A DNA stretch of 50,958 nt. It comes from Candidatus Rifleibacterium amylolyticum (GTDB taxonomy: Bacteria; Muiribacteriota; Ozemobacteria; Ozemobacterales; Ozemobacteraceae). Below, piece after piece: positions 43,274 through 50,958 of this stretch (positions within the stretch are counted from its first letter, which is position 1; each line of letters opens with the position of its first letter). Under the pieces are notes generated by a model, which saw only the letters and a list, made by a program, of their open reading frames with translations, was not told where the DNA came from and ran no database searches. Position numbers and translations under genes: made by a program. Location: assembly GCA_009917695.1 (NCBI GenBank), contig JAACJG010000014.1:1-50958 (forward strand), in the 5' to 3' direction.

Positions 43274-44514
43274 CTGATCACCTCTATGCTGAAAGAAGCC
43301 GGCAATCTGACGTTTTCGAGATAACTACCGAGTGCCAGCACGGTTCCAGCCGGCATGAACTCTGGCGACACTGCAATAAGACCATTATCACCGCGCAGCA
43401 GAGGACTCACCTGCATGCGTCTGGCGTAATCACCTTCAACCACATATACCTGAATCATCTCGGAAGCAGTGAAATCGATAAAACCGGCGGCAGCAGGCAC
43501 GACAATTCCTTCAACACTCTTCACGGTTATCCGCACCGGAATCTGCATATCGTAAACCAGGCCGCTCTCTTCACCAGGTTTTGAGGCTTCGACCACGACC
43601 TGACGCAACTCATTCTGTACCGGATAAATTCGACTGACAACAAAACCATTGCTGCCATCATCATTAAGCGTCACTGCCTGACCGACACGAACGCTGACCG
43701 CTTCCTGCTGCGGCACCTGCATCAGCAGGCGGGTCATCGAAACGTCTTCGAGTGTATAAACAGCGACCCCCGGCTGCACAAGATTTCCTTCTTCCTGCAT
43801 GCGCACAGAAATAACGCCATCTATCGGAGCAAGAATTTCAGCATAATCGAGCCGCGCCTGCCATACTGCAACATCTTTTTCGCTCGCCTGTTTTTGTGAG
43901 ACCACCGCCGAAATCTGCGCTTTCTGCGCTGCTATCTGTGATTGCAAGGTAGCGAGACGGCTTTCTGCTTCAGCATGTCTATTTATTGTAGCGTCGAGTG
44001 CACTTTTAGCAATTGCTCTCGCCGCATATAGTTTTTCATCTCTCGCCAAAGTTGTTTTCCAGTAATCCAAGTTTACCTGATGGGCATCGAGCTGACTGGT
44101 CAGAGCCTGCAAACTGGCCTGCATGGCTGAGACCTGACCAGTAGCCGAATCAGAACGGGCGCGCGCCGCCTGCAACTGCGCCTTCTGCTCGCGGCTGTCG
44201 ATAACAGCGAGAACGCTGCCGGCCTTTACCCGGTCGCCTTCACGATATTTCAGTTCACTGATCTTGCCGACAGTTTCAGCTTTGAGCACAATGCTTGCTG
44301 CGCTCTTAACCGTTGCCAGAGCCGGCACACTGCGACTTACCAGACCAGGCGCGAGAGTCACAGTCTTGACTGCCAGCGGTGGTTGCGGCATAGGCTTTGC
44401 CTGCGCTAACGATGCTTTTTTGCGCAGCAGACCAAATATTGCAGCCGCGACAAAAGCCGCTATAACTATTATTATCACCAGGTTCTGCCAGTTCAGATAT
44501 TTATGTCTGCTCAT
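43270..44514 (-). CDS. RND efflux periplasmic adaptor (membrane fusion protein)
   Basis: 414 residues from ATG 44514 after AGAGGTAAACAG; it overlaps tetR by ATGA. N-terminal anchor helix (about 11-31, NLVIIIVIAAFVAAAIFGLL), then a barrel-sandwich/lipoyl region (VLKAETVGKISELKYREGDR), an alpha-hairpin coiled coil rich in Ala/Gln (about 140-225), the second lipoyl half (ILAPIDGVISVRMQEEGNLV), and the beta-barrel and membrane-proximal domains. The anchor is a helix rather than a lipid, as no lipobox Cys is present. It bridges the permease and an outer-membrane factor. Confidence 0.95.
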   Translation of the reverse strand: MSRHKYLNWQNLVIIIVIAAFVAAAIFGLLRKKASLAQAKPMPQPPLAVKTVTLAPGLVSRSVPALATVKSAASIVLKAETVGKISELKYREGDRVKAGSVLAVIDSREQKAQLQAARARSDSATGQVSAMQASLQALTSQLDAHQVNLDYWKTTLARDEKLYAARAIAKSALDATINRHAEAESRLATLQSQIAAQKAQISAVVSQKQASEKDVAVWQARLDYAEILAPIDGVISVRMQEEGNLVQPGVAVYTLEDVSMTRLLMQVPQQEAVSVRVGQAVTLNDDGSNGFVVSRIYPVQNELRQVVVEASKPGEESGLVYDMQIPVRITVKSVEGIVVPAAAGFIDFTASEMIQVYVVEGDYARRMQVSPLLRGDNGLIAVSPEFMPAGTVLALGSYLENVRLPASFSIEVIR

Positions 44515-45248
44515 CTGTTTACCTCTTGTGTCGTTACTGTTGCTGCGAGTGCAGCCATATTGCGGGCGCCATCTTCCAGAAGATTTTCGCTGCTGCGCTG
44601 CAAAGTCCATCTGATCACCGAGTTTTGCAGCAGGCCCAGGATGGCTGCCACCAGTGATTCAACTGAAACTGTTTGTCTGATCTGCCGGCTTTTCAGTCCA
44701 GCAACGACCAGCGACTTGACCGCATCTCTGAGATAACCAAGATTCAAGCGCATAGTAGCCAACAGCCTCTGATTTTGCGGATTAACCGCCTCTGACAGAA
44801 AGAGAATGGGATTGAGGCGTTCATTCAGCAGATGATGAAGATGCAGCTGGCTTAGTTCTTCAAGCTTTCTGGCAAAGGGTAGATCATCTTCTACCAGTTG
44901 ACAGAGAGCATCACGCCATGGCGTAAAAAGAGCATCGAGCAAGGCCAGCAGCATTTCTTCCTTGCTGGGAAAGTGCCGGTAAATTGCCGCTTCGCTGATT
45001 CCAACCCGGCCGGCGACTTCCCTGACCGTGAAATTACTGAATCCTTCGTTAAAGATCAGATCGCGGGCAGTTTCAAGGATTTCATTACGGCGGTCTTCAC
45101 CGCTTTTTCGGCGCACTATTTTTCTTTCTACCTGCAGCAAAGCAGATTTTGCCTCTTTTACCGCCGTCAGAGCGCGGCCGGCAGTTTTGCGTGGTGTTGC
45201 CGCAGCAGAGTTTTTGCTGCTTCCATTATCTTTTCTTCGTAATGTCAT
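44511..45248 (-). CDS. TetR-family repressor of the efflux operon
   Basis: 245 residues; ATG after GGAG at 8 nt. A basic extension of about 45 residues precedes the helix-turn-helix (REVAGRVGISEAAIYRHFPS), which is longer than in most TetR proteins. The C-terminal half is a ligand-binding helical bundle. The repressor is the first gene of the operon with its targets, so it is probably autoregulated. A perfect palindrome at 45332-45345 just downstream of the -10 box is the likely operator. The inducer is unknown. Confidence 0.93.
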   Translation of the reverse strand: MTLRRKDNGSSKNSAAATPRKTAGRALTAVKEAKSALLQVERKIVRRKSGEDRRNEILETARDLIFNEGFSNFTVREVAGRVGISEAAIYRHFPSKEEMLLALLDALFTPWRDALCQLVEDDLPFARKLEELSQLHLHHLLNERLNPILFLSEAVNPQNQRLLATMRLNLGYLRDAVKSLVVAGLKSRQIRQTVSVESLVAAILGLLQNSVIRWTLQRSSENLLEDGARNMAALAATVTTQEVNR

Positions 45249-45331
45249 CTTGCTGACTCCATCTTTACGAGCATGTCGATCGCATCAGATCTGCACATCT
45301 GCGATATTTTGCCAGCCCGCATCACTAAGTT

Positions 45332-45345
45332 AGTTAACGTTAACT
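45332..45345. promoter_or_regulatory. Palindromic operator, probably bound by the TetR-family repressor
   Basis: AGTTAACGTTAACT is a perfect 14-bp palindrome. It begins 3 bp from the -10 box of the tetR promoter, covering the expected transcription start. That is the classic position for an autoregulating repressor. Confidence 0.7.
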
Positions 45346-45347
45346 TA

Positions 45348-45376
45348 AATATATAATTTTATCGTCAGTTTGTCAA
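45348..45376 (-). promoter_or_regulatory. Sigma70 promoter of the tetR-adaptor-permease operon
   Basis: Minus strand: TTGACA (45376-45371), 17-nt spacer, TATATT (45353-45348). This is a strong consensus with a perfect -35. Transcription starts near 45341, within the operator. The leader is about 90 nt. Confidence 0.8.
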
Positions 45377-45509
45377 CAGTCATGAAAACCCGGCCAGCAG
45401 AGCTCCAGTAAAGGAGCAGTATCGGCTGATCACACGGATTGACGAAATTTTTCAGAGATCTGCAAGAAAATCGCAAAATCGACTCAGCGAAATGATCAGG
45501 GTGTAAAAT

Positions 45510-47915
45510 TTGCCTGCTGTATTGAAAAAAGCGTCGGAGCAGATTAAAATAGGCGCGCAATCACCGACAGGCAGGCAAATCTTGATTTATCTATATTCGG
45601 GCTGTATTTTTCTTTCGGCATTTCTGCTGTTTCTCGTACAGCCGATGATCGGCAAAATGTTCCTGCCATGGGTCGGCGGCTCATCAGCCGCCTGGAACAC
45701 CTGCATGTTCTTTTTCCAGGCACTGTTGCTGGCGGGATACGGTTACACGCATCTCTCGCTCAGCCGACTTGGCGTTAAAAAACAATCTTTTCTACAATTT
45801 CCTCTAATGTTGCTGGCACTGCTGTTTTTGCCATTTATCTACAGCAACTCGGTGCCAGTTCCCGAAGACCCTTCGCTCTGGCTGCTCGTACAGCTATTAA
45901 AAACCATCGGCCTGCCCTTCTTTGTCATCGCCGGCATAGCACCTCTGCTGCAGGTATGGTTTGCCAATACCGGGCATATTCGCTCCCAGAATCCTTTCTT
46001 TCTTTACGCCGCCAGCAACACCGGCAGCCTTTTTGCACTGCTGGCTTACCCCACTCTGCTCGAACCATCATTCGATCTCGCCACGCAAACCCGCATCTGG
46101 ACTGGCGGTTACCTTTTGCTGACCATCCTTATGGCTTTGTGTTACGCACAGACAAAGAAATCAGAAGCCGGCAGCGATACGTCCGAAAACACAGAATCAA
46201 AAGCACAGCCGCCTGCCACCAGAACCATCCTGTTCTGGGTTGCCGCCGCCTTCGTTCCTTCCAGCCTTCTGCTTGCGGTTACTCAATATGTAACCACTGA
46301 CCTCGTGCCTGTCCCTCTTTTCTGGATCATACCTTTGATGATCTACCTGATCACTTTCATCGTCGCATTTTCTGAAAATCTGGCCCCACGCGCTCTTACC
46401 TTCAGTCGAGTTTCTCTGCTGGTAATACTGTCGTTTCTATCGCTGTATCTGTTCGTCGAGATCAACTTTTTCTGGTTCAGTGTAGTGGTGCATCTTTTCA
46501 CGCTGTTCAGCGTAGCCATGTTCTGCCACTGCGCAATAGCAGAGCGTAAACCGGCGGTAAGTCACCTGACCTCATATTATCTGTGGATATCGTTCGGCGG
46601 CGTGCTTGGCGGTTTTTTCAACTCACTTGTGGCGCCGCTGATCTTTTCTGATTACCTTGAATACCCTCTGCTCATCGTCTTGAGCTGCCTGATCATAGAT
46701 CGTTTCAATAACAGCCAGTCTGAGAGCGCAGGGGAAAACGCCGGCAAAGCTTTTCTGCCCGGCACGCTTTCAGCGCTGATCGGCTTTTACATTTTTGCCG
46801 CCATCATCTATTTCTCAAATCTCAACCTGCCTGAACAGATATTTCACCTTGCCACCTACTTCGGCTACGACATTACGGCGCCAGGCCTCAAGGCTTTTCT
46901 TGAGTTCCTCGCAAGAAATCACGGTACGATCCGACAATCTCTCTTTGCATTATCAGCCATAATCCCCGCTTTCGTTCTGATGAAACGTTACCGCGTTTCA
47001 TTCACTCCCCTGGTTGCAGTTGTGCTGCTGATGATCTTTATTTACAACATAGGCCAGCACAAAATCATCCGACGCTATCGCAATTTTTTCGGGGTGAAGA
47101 AGATATTCTTCGATACCGAGGCCAACCTGCGCCATCTTGCACATGGCTCAACCGTTCACGGCAAACAGAGTTTGAAAGAAGCCCTGCGCGAAGAACCGCT
47201 GACTTACTATCATCGCCGCGGCCCGCTCGGCGACATCTTTGCTCTGCCAATGTTCGGCAAAGACAACCTCAAGGTTGCCATTATCGGGCTGGGAGTCGGT
47301 TCGATGGCAGCTTATTCGCGCACCGGCAACGAATTCGTCTTCTACGAGCTTGACCCGCAGGTTGTCGAAATAGCCCAGAACACAGGCATTTTCTCGTATC
47401 TCAAGGACTTCGCTCATAACTGTCGCGTAGAAACAGGCGATGGGCGGCTTAAAATCATGCAGGCCGCACCAAAATATTTCGATATGATCTTAATCGATGC
47501 TTTTTCGTCTGACGCAGTTCCGATTCATCTGCTGACCGTTGAAGCGCTGCAGATATATCTTGATCGACTCAAAGACACCGGCCTCATCGCTGTTCACATC
47601 TCAAATCGCTATCTCAATCTGCAACCCAACCTCCAGGCGCTGGCAAAAGAGCACAATCTCTACCAGACCTTCATTGCCGACAATTATTTCGACCCGGAAG
47701 AACCCGCCAACTATGAACGCAGTCCAGCTGAGTATGCAATATTTACCAGAGACCAGAGCATAGTGAACTACCTGAGTCGGGTATCAGGCGACACCTGGGC
47801 ACCGATTAAAGACTGGCCAGAATTCAGAGCCTGGACAGACAGCCATTCAAGCATATTCCCGCTCCTCAATTTCAAGGCAGATCCAAGTCAGGCCGCTGCA
47901 GCAGCTGAAAATTGA
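45510..47915 (+). CDS. Membrane-fused spermidine-synthase-like protein
   Basis: About 801 residues if the TTG at 45510 is used; AGGG lies 9 nt upstream, and no better start is seen before the first helix. The N-terminal 520 residues have 11-12 membrane helices (for example IFLSAFLLFLVQPMIGKMF, TRTILFWVAAAFVPSSLLLA). The C-terminal 270 residues have a class I SAM-type fold related to spermidine synthase: LTYYHRRGPLGD, VAIIGLGVGSMAAY (about 589-602), FYELDPQVVEIAQ, and DAFSSDAVPIHLLTVEAL. The DAFSSDxVPxHL signature is that of the large fused transporter/spermidine-synthase-like family, whose reaction is not established; it need not make spermidine. It is transcribed alone, divergent from the tetR operon. 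Confidence 0.88.
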   Translation: MPAVLKKASEQIKIGAQSPTGRQILIYLYSGCIFLSAFLLFLVQPMIGKMFLPWVGGSSAAWNTCMFFFQALLLAGYGYTHLSLSRLGVKKQSFLQFPLMLLALLFLPFIYSNSVPVPEDPSLWLLVQLLKTIGLPFFVIAGIAPLLQVWFANTGHIRSQNPFFLYAASNTGSLFALLAYPTLLEPSFDLATQTRIWTGGYLLLTILMALCYAQTKKSEAGSDTSENTESKAQPPATRTILFWVAAAFVPSSLLLAVTQYVTTDLVPVPLFWIIPLMIYLITFIVAFSENLAPRALTFSRVSLLVILSFLSLYLFVEINFFWFSVVVHLFTLFSVAMFCHCAIAERKPAVSHLTSYYLWISFGGVLGGFFNSLVAPLIFSDYLEYPLLIVLSCLIIDRFNNSQSESAGENAGKAFLPGTLSALIGFYIFAAIIYFSNLNLPEQIFHLATYFGYDITAPGLKAFLEFLARNHGTIRQSLFALSAIIPAFVLMKRYRVSFTPLVAVVLLMIFIYNIGQHKIIRRYRNFFGVKKIFFDTEANLRHLAHGSTVHGKQSLKEALREEPLTYYHRRGPLGDIFALPMFGKDNLKVAIIGLGVGSMAAYSRTGNEFVFYELDPQVVEIAQNTGIFSYLKDFAHNCRVETGDGRLKIMQAAPKYFDMILIDAFSSDAVPIHLLTVEALQIYLDRLKDTGLIAVHISNRYLNLQPNLQALAKEHNLYQTFIADNYFDPEEPANYERSPAEYAIFTRDQSIVNYLSRVSGDTWAPIKDWPEFRAWTDSHSSIFPLLNFKADPSQAAAAAEN

Positions 47916-47957
47916 CTACTCTGGCAATTAAAACACTATATCAGAACAGGTGATTAA

Positions 47958-49013
47958 ATGAACGACACTACAGACACCATGCAGTTTAAATTCCACATAA
48001 GATGCATATTGGCCATTCTGGCCTGCTTCATGATAATTTTTACGAGCGGCTGCGGTAGTGCTGAAAAAGAAGTAATTGTTTACACTTCCGTCGATCAGCC
48101 CTTTGCTGAGCCAGTATTCAAGGCTTTCAGCGAAAAAACCGGGATCAGAGTCAGACCCGTGTTTGACACAGAAGCAGCAAAAACCGTCGGTCTTGCCAAC
48201 CGGCTGCGGGCCGAAGCTGCTGCACCCAGAGCCGATGTTTTCTGGAGTTCAGAATTCTCACACACAATCAGACTGGCAAGAGAGAACATTTTTGCGCCAT
48301 ATCGGCCAAAGCAGGCAGAAGACATTCCCGCACATTTTCGCGATGCGCAAAACCTCTGGACAGGCTCAGGGCAACGCGCCCGTGTGCTTATCGTCAATAA
48401 GACCAAACTTCCGGCGGAAGAATGGCCAAAGTCACTCAATGAGCTGCTCGATGAAAAGTGGCAGCCCGAACAGATTACCGTGGCAAGACCGCTGTTTGGC
48501 ACTACCAACACGCAAGCATCAGCCATATTCGCACGCGAGGGCGAAGAAGGTCTGCGCAACTTTTTTGAAACTCTCAAACAACGTCAGGCCGCCTTTGTTG
48601 ATGGCAACGCTTCGACCCGCGACCGCGTTGTCGCCGGCACCAGTCTGGTAGGCCTGACAGACAGCGATGATGCAGTAGTTGCAATCAAGCGCGGCGACCC
48701 GGTCGCCATGGTTTTTCCAGATCAAGGCGATGATCAGATCGGCACCCTGCTGATACCAAACACGGCGGCGCTGATAAAGAACGGCCCAAACCCTGATCAG
48801 GGCAAGGCGTTTCTTGACTATATAACCAGCTCTGAGGGTGAACTCATGTTGACCCGCCTTGGTGAGGGCTTTTTTCCGATTCGCAGAAATCTCGCGACTC
48901 AGCTGGAATGGCTGCCGCAAACAGGCGTAAAAGAACTGCAGATTTCGCTGCCAGAGGTGGCCGACGCTATTGCATCAGCCAGCCTGATCATCAATGCGAT
49001 GTTTTTACAGTAA
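47958..49013 (+). CDS. ABC transporter substrate-binding lipoprotein, ferric-iron type family
   Basis: 351 residues; ATG after AGGTGATTAA. The signal ends in the lipobox FTSGC (C32), so it is lipid-anchored. The body is a family 1 extracellular binding fold: VIVYTSVDQPFAEPVF, PRADVFWSSEFSHT, VGLTDSDDAVVAIKRGDPV, LGEGFFPIRRN. It resembles the AfuA/FbpA-type iron binders, but the adjacent Tyr-Tyr pair that binds Fe3+ in FbpA is missing, so iron specificity rests on family likeness only. It is first of a three-gene operon with permease and ATPase; the stop overlaps the permease ATG (TAATG). Confidence 0.88.
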   Translation: MNDTTDTMQFKFHIRCILAILACFMIIFTSGCGSAEKEVIVYTSVDQPFAEPVFKAFSEKTGIRVRPVFDTEAAKTVGLANRLRAEAAAPRADVFWSSEFSHTIRLARENIFAPYRPKQAEDIPAHFRDAQNLWTGSGQRARVLIVNKTKLPAEEWPKSLNELLDEKWQPEQITVARPLFGTTNTQASAIFAREGEEGLRNFFETLKQRQAAFVDGNASTRDRVVAGTSLVGLTDSDDAVVAIKRGDPVAMVFPDQGDDQIGTLLIPNTAALIKNGPNPDQGKAFLDYITSSEGELMLTRLGEGFFPIRRNLATQLEWLPQTGVKELQISLPEVADAIASASLIINAMFLQ

Positions 49014-50548
49014 TGACGCAGCGCTGGGATCCGTTAACCGGCTATGACCGGAGCACGCTGCTGCTGGCCATACTGGCGTACCTTTTCCTGACTCTATTGC
49101 CGCTTACTCTGCCTTTTATCGAAACCGGCTGGAAATCAGCCATTGACTCGGGGCCGGTTATCAAACTGCTGGCGCGGTCGTTGCAACTCGCCGCGTTATC
49201 GGCGTTCATAGCGACCGGACTTGGCCTGTTCGCCGGCATAGGGCTCTGGCACTGCCAAAGCCCTGTTTACAAGTTGCGCAATCTGCTGATCCTTTCCCTG
49301 TTGCTGCCACCGTATCTGCTTATACAGGGTTGGATGGCGCTGGCCTGGGCGCCGCCACCCGGACTGTCTTTTATCAGGACACCAGCCGGACTGAGCTGGG
49401 CCGCGCTGATTCTGGGAACCTCGATGGCGCCGCTGGCCGCTCTTCTGATCGGACTCGGCCGCTATTTTGTTCCGGTCGCCGCCCTCGAAAGCCTGGCCTT
49501 GAACGATGGCCCGACAACAGCACTGCGCCGGCTGGCTCTGCCGGTTGTATGGCCACTGCTGGCGGCGGCCTGGCTGATCATTGCCATGCTCTGCCTGCTC
49601 GAAGGAGGCGTGCCTCTAAGCCTGCAGTTTCCGGTCTTTGCAACCGAGATAACTTCGCGTTTTCTCGGCGGCGAGAACCCGGTATCACTTGCCAGAAATG
49701 TCTGGCCACTTTACTTATGCTCGCTGGCACTGGGAATATGCGCGCTTTTAATCATTCGCCGGTTCAATCGCAGCAGCGACGGCAATACGCCTGGCCCGCA
49801 GCACTTTCTGCTGCATATCGGCTCACTGCCGAGATGGCTGAGATTGCTGACCCGGGCCAGCTGGCTTTTGCTGGCAATTCTGGTTTTGTTGCCATTGCTC
49901 GGGCTCATACGCCTTGCTTTTACCGGTAGTTCATATAATCTGACCATGAATTACGATGGCATGGCGCTCATGCGTTCGCTTCTGCTGGCACTGGCAAGTG
50001 CTTCAATTGCGGCATTGCTGGCGGTTCCTGCTGCGGCAACCCTGTCCGGAAAAAAGCACAACTGGCTGGTGTTACCAGTTCTACTGCCACTGGCATTGCC
50101 CGCCAGCATTACCGGCATCACCTGGGCCGCCTGGGGGGCGCGCATTCACGCCTGCTGCAGCTGGCTGCCAGAAGCCACGCCGCTGCTGCTGAGTCATCTC
50201 GGTCGCATCATGCCTTTTGCTTTGCTGGTTTCGCTGGCATTGTGGGTTCTGCAACATAGAAAGTCAGCACGTGAAGCAGTTTTTATGCACCAACATCACT
50301 TCTGGCAGCGAATGCGCATAGAATGGCCACATTATCTGCTGGTTTTCATGGTCGCTGCCGTTTTTTCGCTGCGAGAACTCGAGGTTTCGCTGCTTACCGT
50401 TCCACCTGGTGGTGAGACTATGCCATTAAGAGTTTTCAACCTGCTGCACTATGGCGCCGGCTCCGATGTAGCGCGTCTGAGTCTTCTGCTTGCAGTGCCG
50501 ATAACCCTGGCAGCCTGGCAGATTGCGCGAAAGTGGGAAAAAGCCTGA
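49013..50548 (+). CDS. ABC transporter permease, fused two-domain iron type
   Basis: 511 residues from ATG 49013, overlapping the binding-protein stop by TAATG. It has about 12 helices in two halves, each a BPD_transp_1-type domain, as in FbpB-type permeases. The first EAA-type loop is ALESLALNDGPTTALRRLAL. The matching loop in the second half, SAREAVFMHQHHFWQRMRIE, is more divergent. It imports the ligand presented by the lipoprotein, coupled to the ATPase that follows. It overlaps that gene by TGATG. Confidence 0.9.
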   Translation: MTQRWDPLTGYDRSTLLLAILAYLFLTLLPLTLPFIETGWKSAIDSGPVIKLLARSLQLAALSAFIATGLGLFAGIGLWHCQSPVYKLRNLLILSLLLPPYLLIQGWMALAWAPPPGLSFIRTPAGLSWAALILGTSMAPLAALLIGLGRYFVPVAALESLALNDGPTTALRRLALPVVWPLLAAAWLIIAMLCLLEGGVPLSLQFPVFATEITSRFLGGENPVSLARNVWPLYLCSLALGICALLIIRRFNRSSDGNTPGPQHFLLHIGSLPRWLRLLTRASWLLLAILVLLPLLGLIRLAFTGSSYNLTMNYDGMALMRSLLLALASASIAALLAVPAAATLSGKKHNWLVLPVLLPLALPASITGITWAAWGARIHACCSWLPEATPLLLSHLGRIMPFALLVSLALWVLQHRKSAREAVFMHQHHFWQRMRIEWPHYLLVFMVAAVFSLRELEVSLLTVPPGGETMPLRVFNLLHYGAGSDVARLSLLLAVPITLAAWQIARKWEKA

Positions 50549-50958
50549 TGAAGACGAAAGCTGATTCGACTACTCCAGATGCAACAAAAATTGAGATTAC
50601 CGAACTGACGTTCAAGCGGGGAACCCAGACTATCATCAACAAGCTCTCGCATGAGTTTTCCGGCGGCGGAGTCACATTGCTGACCGGCCCCTCAGGCTGC
50701 GGAAAGACCACGTTTCTGCGTCTGCTTGCCGGGCTTGAAGCGCCTGACTCAGGAGAAGTAACAGCAAACGGCAGGCTCTGGAGCAGTGCCAGCCAGATTT
50801 TGCCGCCATGGCTGCGCAATCTCGATCTGCTCTTTCAAAATGACGCGCTCTGGCCAGATCAGACCGTCGGCAACCAGATTGCCTGGGTAAGAGAACGGCG
50901 AAAGAACGGCAACCCGGACTGGAATATCGAAGAAATCACTGCGGAACTTGGCATAAAC
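50548..50958 (+). CDS. ABC transporter ATP-binding protein (5' part, cut by window end)
   Basis: ATG at 50548 overlaps the permease stop (TGATG). 137 codons are visible, with no stop before the window ends. Walker A is GPSGCGKTTFLRLLAG (about 54-69); a Q-loop is in LLFQNDALWPDQTV. The signature and Walker B motifs lie beyond the end. It powers the importer encoded upstream. The N-terminal 20 residues are polar and not conserved. Confidence 0.93.
   Translation, partial: MKTKADSTTPDATKIEITELTFKRGTQTIINKLSHEFSGGGVTLLTGPSGCGKTTFLRLLAGLEAPDSGEVTANGRLWSSASQILPPWLRNLDLLFQNDALWPDQTVGNQIAWVRERRKNGNPDWNIEEITAELGIN

Noticed and set aside
47916-47957. Fur box before the ABC importer
   Set aside because: No 19-bp GATAATGATAATC-like match; the -35/-10 pair here also has a poor 19-nt spacer.

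Overview
The window reads as chromosome of a diderm (Gram-negative type) bacterium with roughly balanced base composition. The diderm call rests on an RND efflux pump with periplasmic adaptor, several lipoproteins and many Sec signal peptides. Ribosome binding sites are AGGAGG-like, promoters are sigma70-like, and genes are often coupled by ATGA or TAATG overlaps. The mix (tandem PilZ protein, HEAT/zinc-ribbon proteins, RanBP2-type zinc fingers, NHL propellers, a very large hybrid kinase, eukaryote-like IleS, many lineage-specific secreted proteins) suggests a poorly sampled phylum. Candidatus Riflebacteria is a guess only; no rRNA is present to test it. No tRNA, rRNA, CRISPR array, insertion sequence or prophage was recognised.

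Layout. 1-1.0 kb: the broken C-terminal part of a TaqI-like DNA methyltransferase. 1.1-12.1 kb: mostly singly transcribed, largely minus-strand genes: a secreted TPR protein, a tandem-PilZ protein, a 904-residue secreted protein of unknown function, an SLC1-type symporter with an unusual substrate-site residue, a lipoprotein, a membrane-anchored RanBP2-type zinc-finger protein and a secreted NHL propeller. 12.4-19.9 kb: a plus-strand operon with a clear promoter and terminator: mtnA, class II aldolase, ileS, dnaN and a HEAT/double-zinc-ribbon protein. It combines 5-methylthioribose salvage (possibly the DHAP-shunt type) with core translation and replication genes.

19.9-33.6 kb: a 1569-residue hybrid histidine kinase with a PhnD-like periplasmic sensor; an NfeD-flotillin membrane-domain pair; a small secreted cationic protein; an operon of U32 protein (TrhP-like), GNAT acetyltransferase, Cys-rich membrane protein and SAM methyltransferase; and a pair made of an M23/SH3 peptidase and a secreted propeller-like protein. 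33.9-40.0 kb: two class III nucleotide cyclases, one fused to an RDD membrane domain and one to an FHA domain, flank a secreted Fn3-like protein, a CPA2 antiporter with a Usp-like tail and a secreted 2H phosphoesterase. Both cyclases keep the residues expected for cAMP synthesis.

40.2-45.4 kb: a tetR-adaptor-RND permease operon whose promoter carries a perfect 14-bp palindrome at the expected start of transcription. 45.5-47.9 kb: a membrane-fused spermidine-synthase-like protein. 48.0-51.0 kb: an ABC importer of the ferric-iron type (lipoprotein, permease, ATPase), the last gene cut by the window end. Non-coding signals include a dispersed inverted repeat with a full copy at 31.2 kb and a half copy at 1.0 kb, two hexanucleotide tandem repeats, a nested inverted repeat at 33.8 kb, and many intrinsic terminators.
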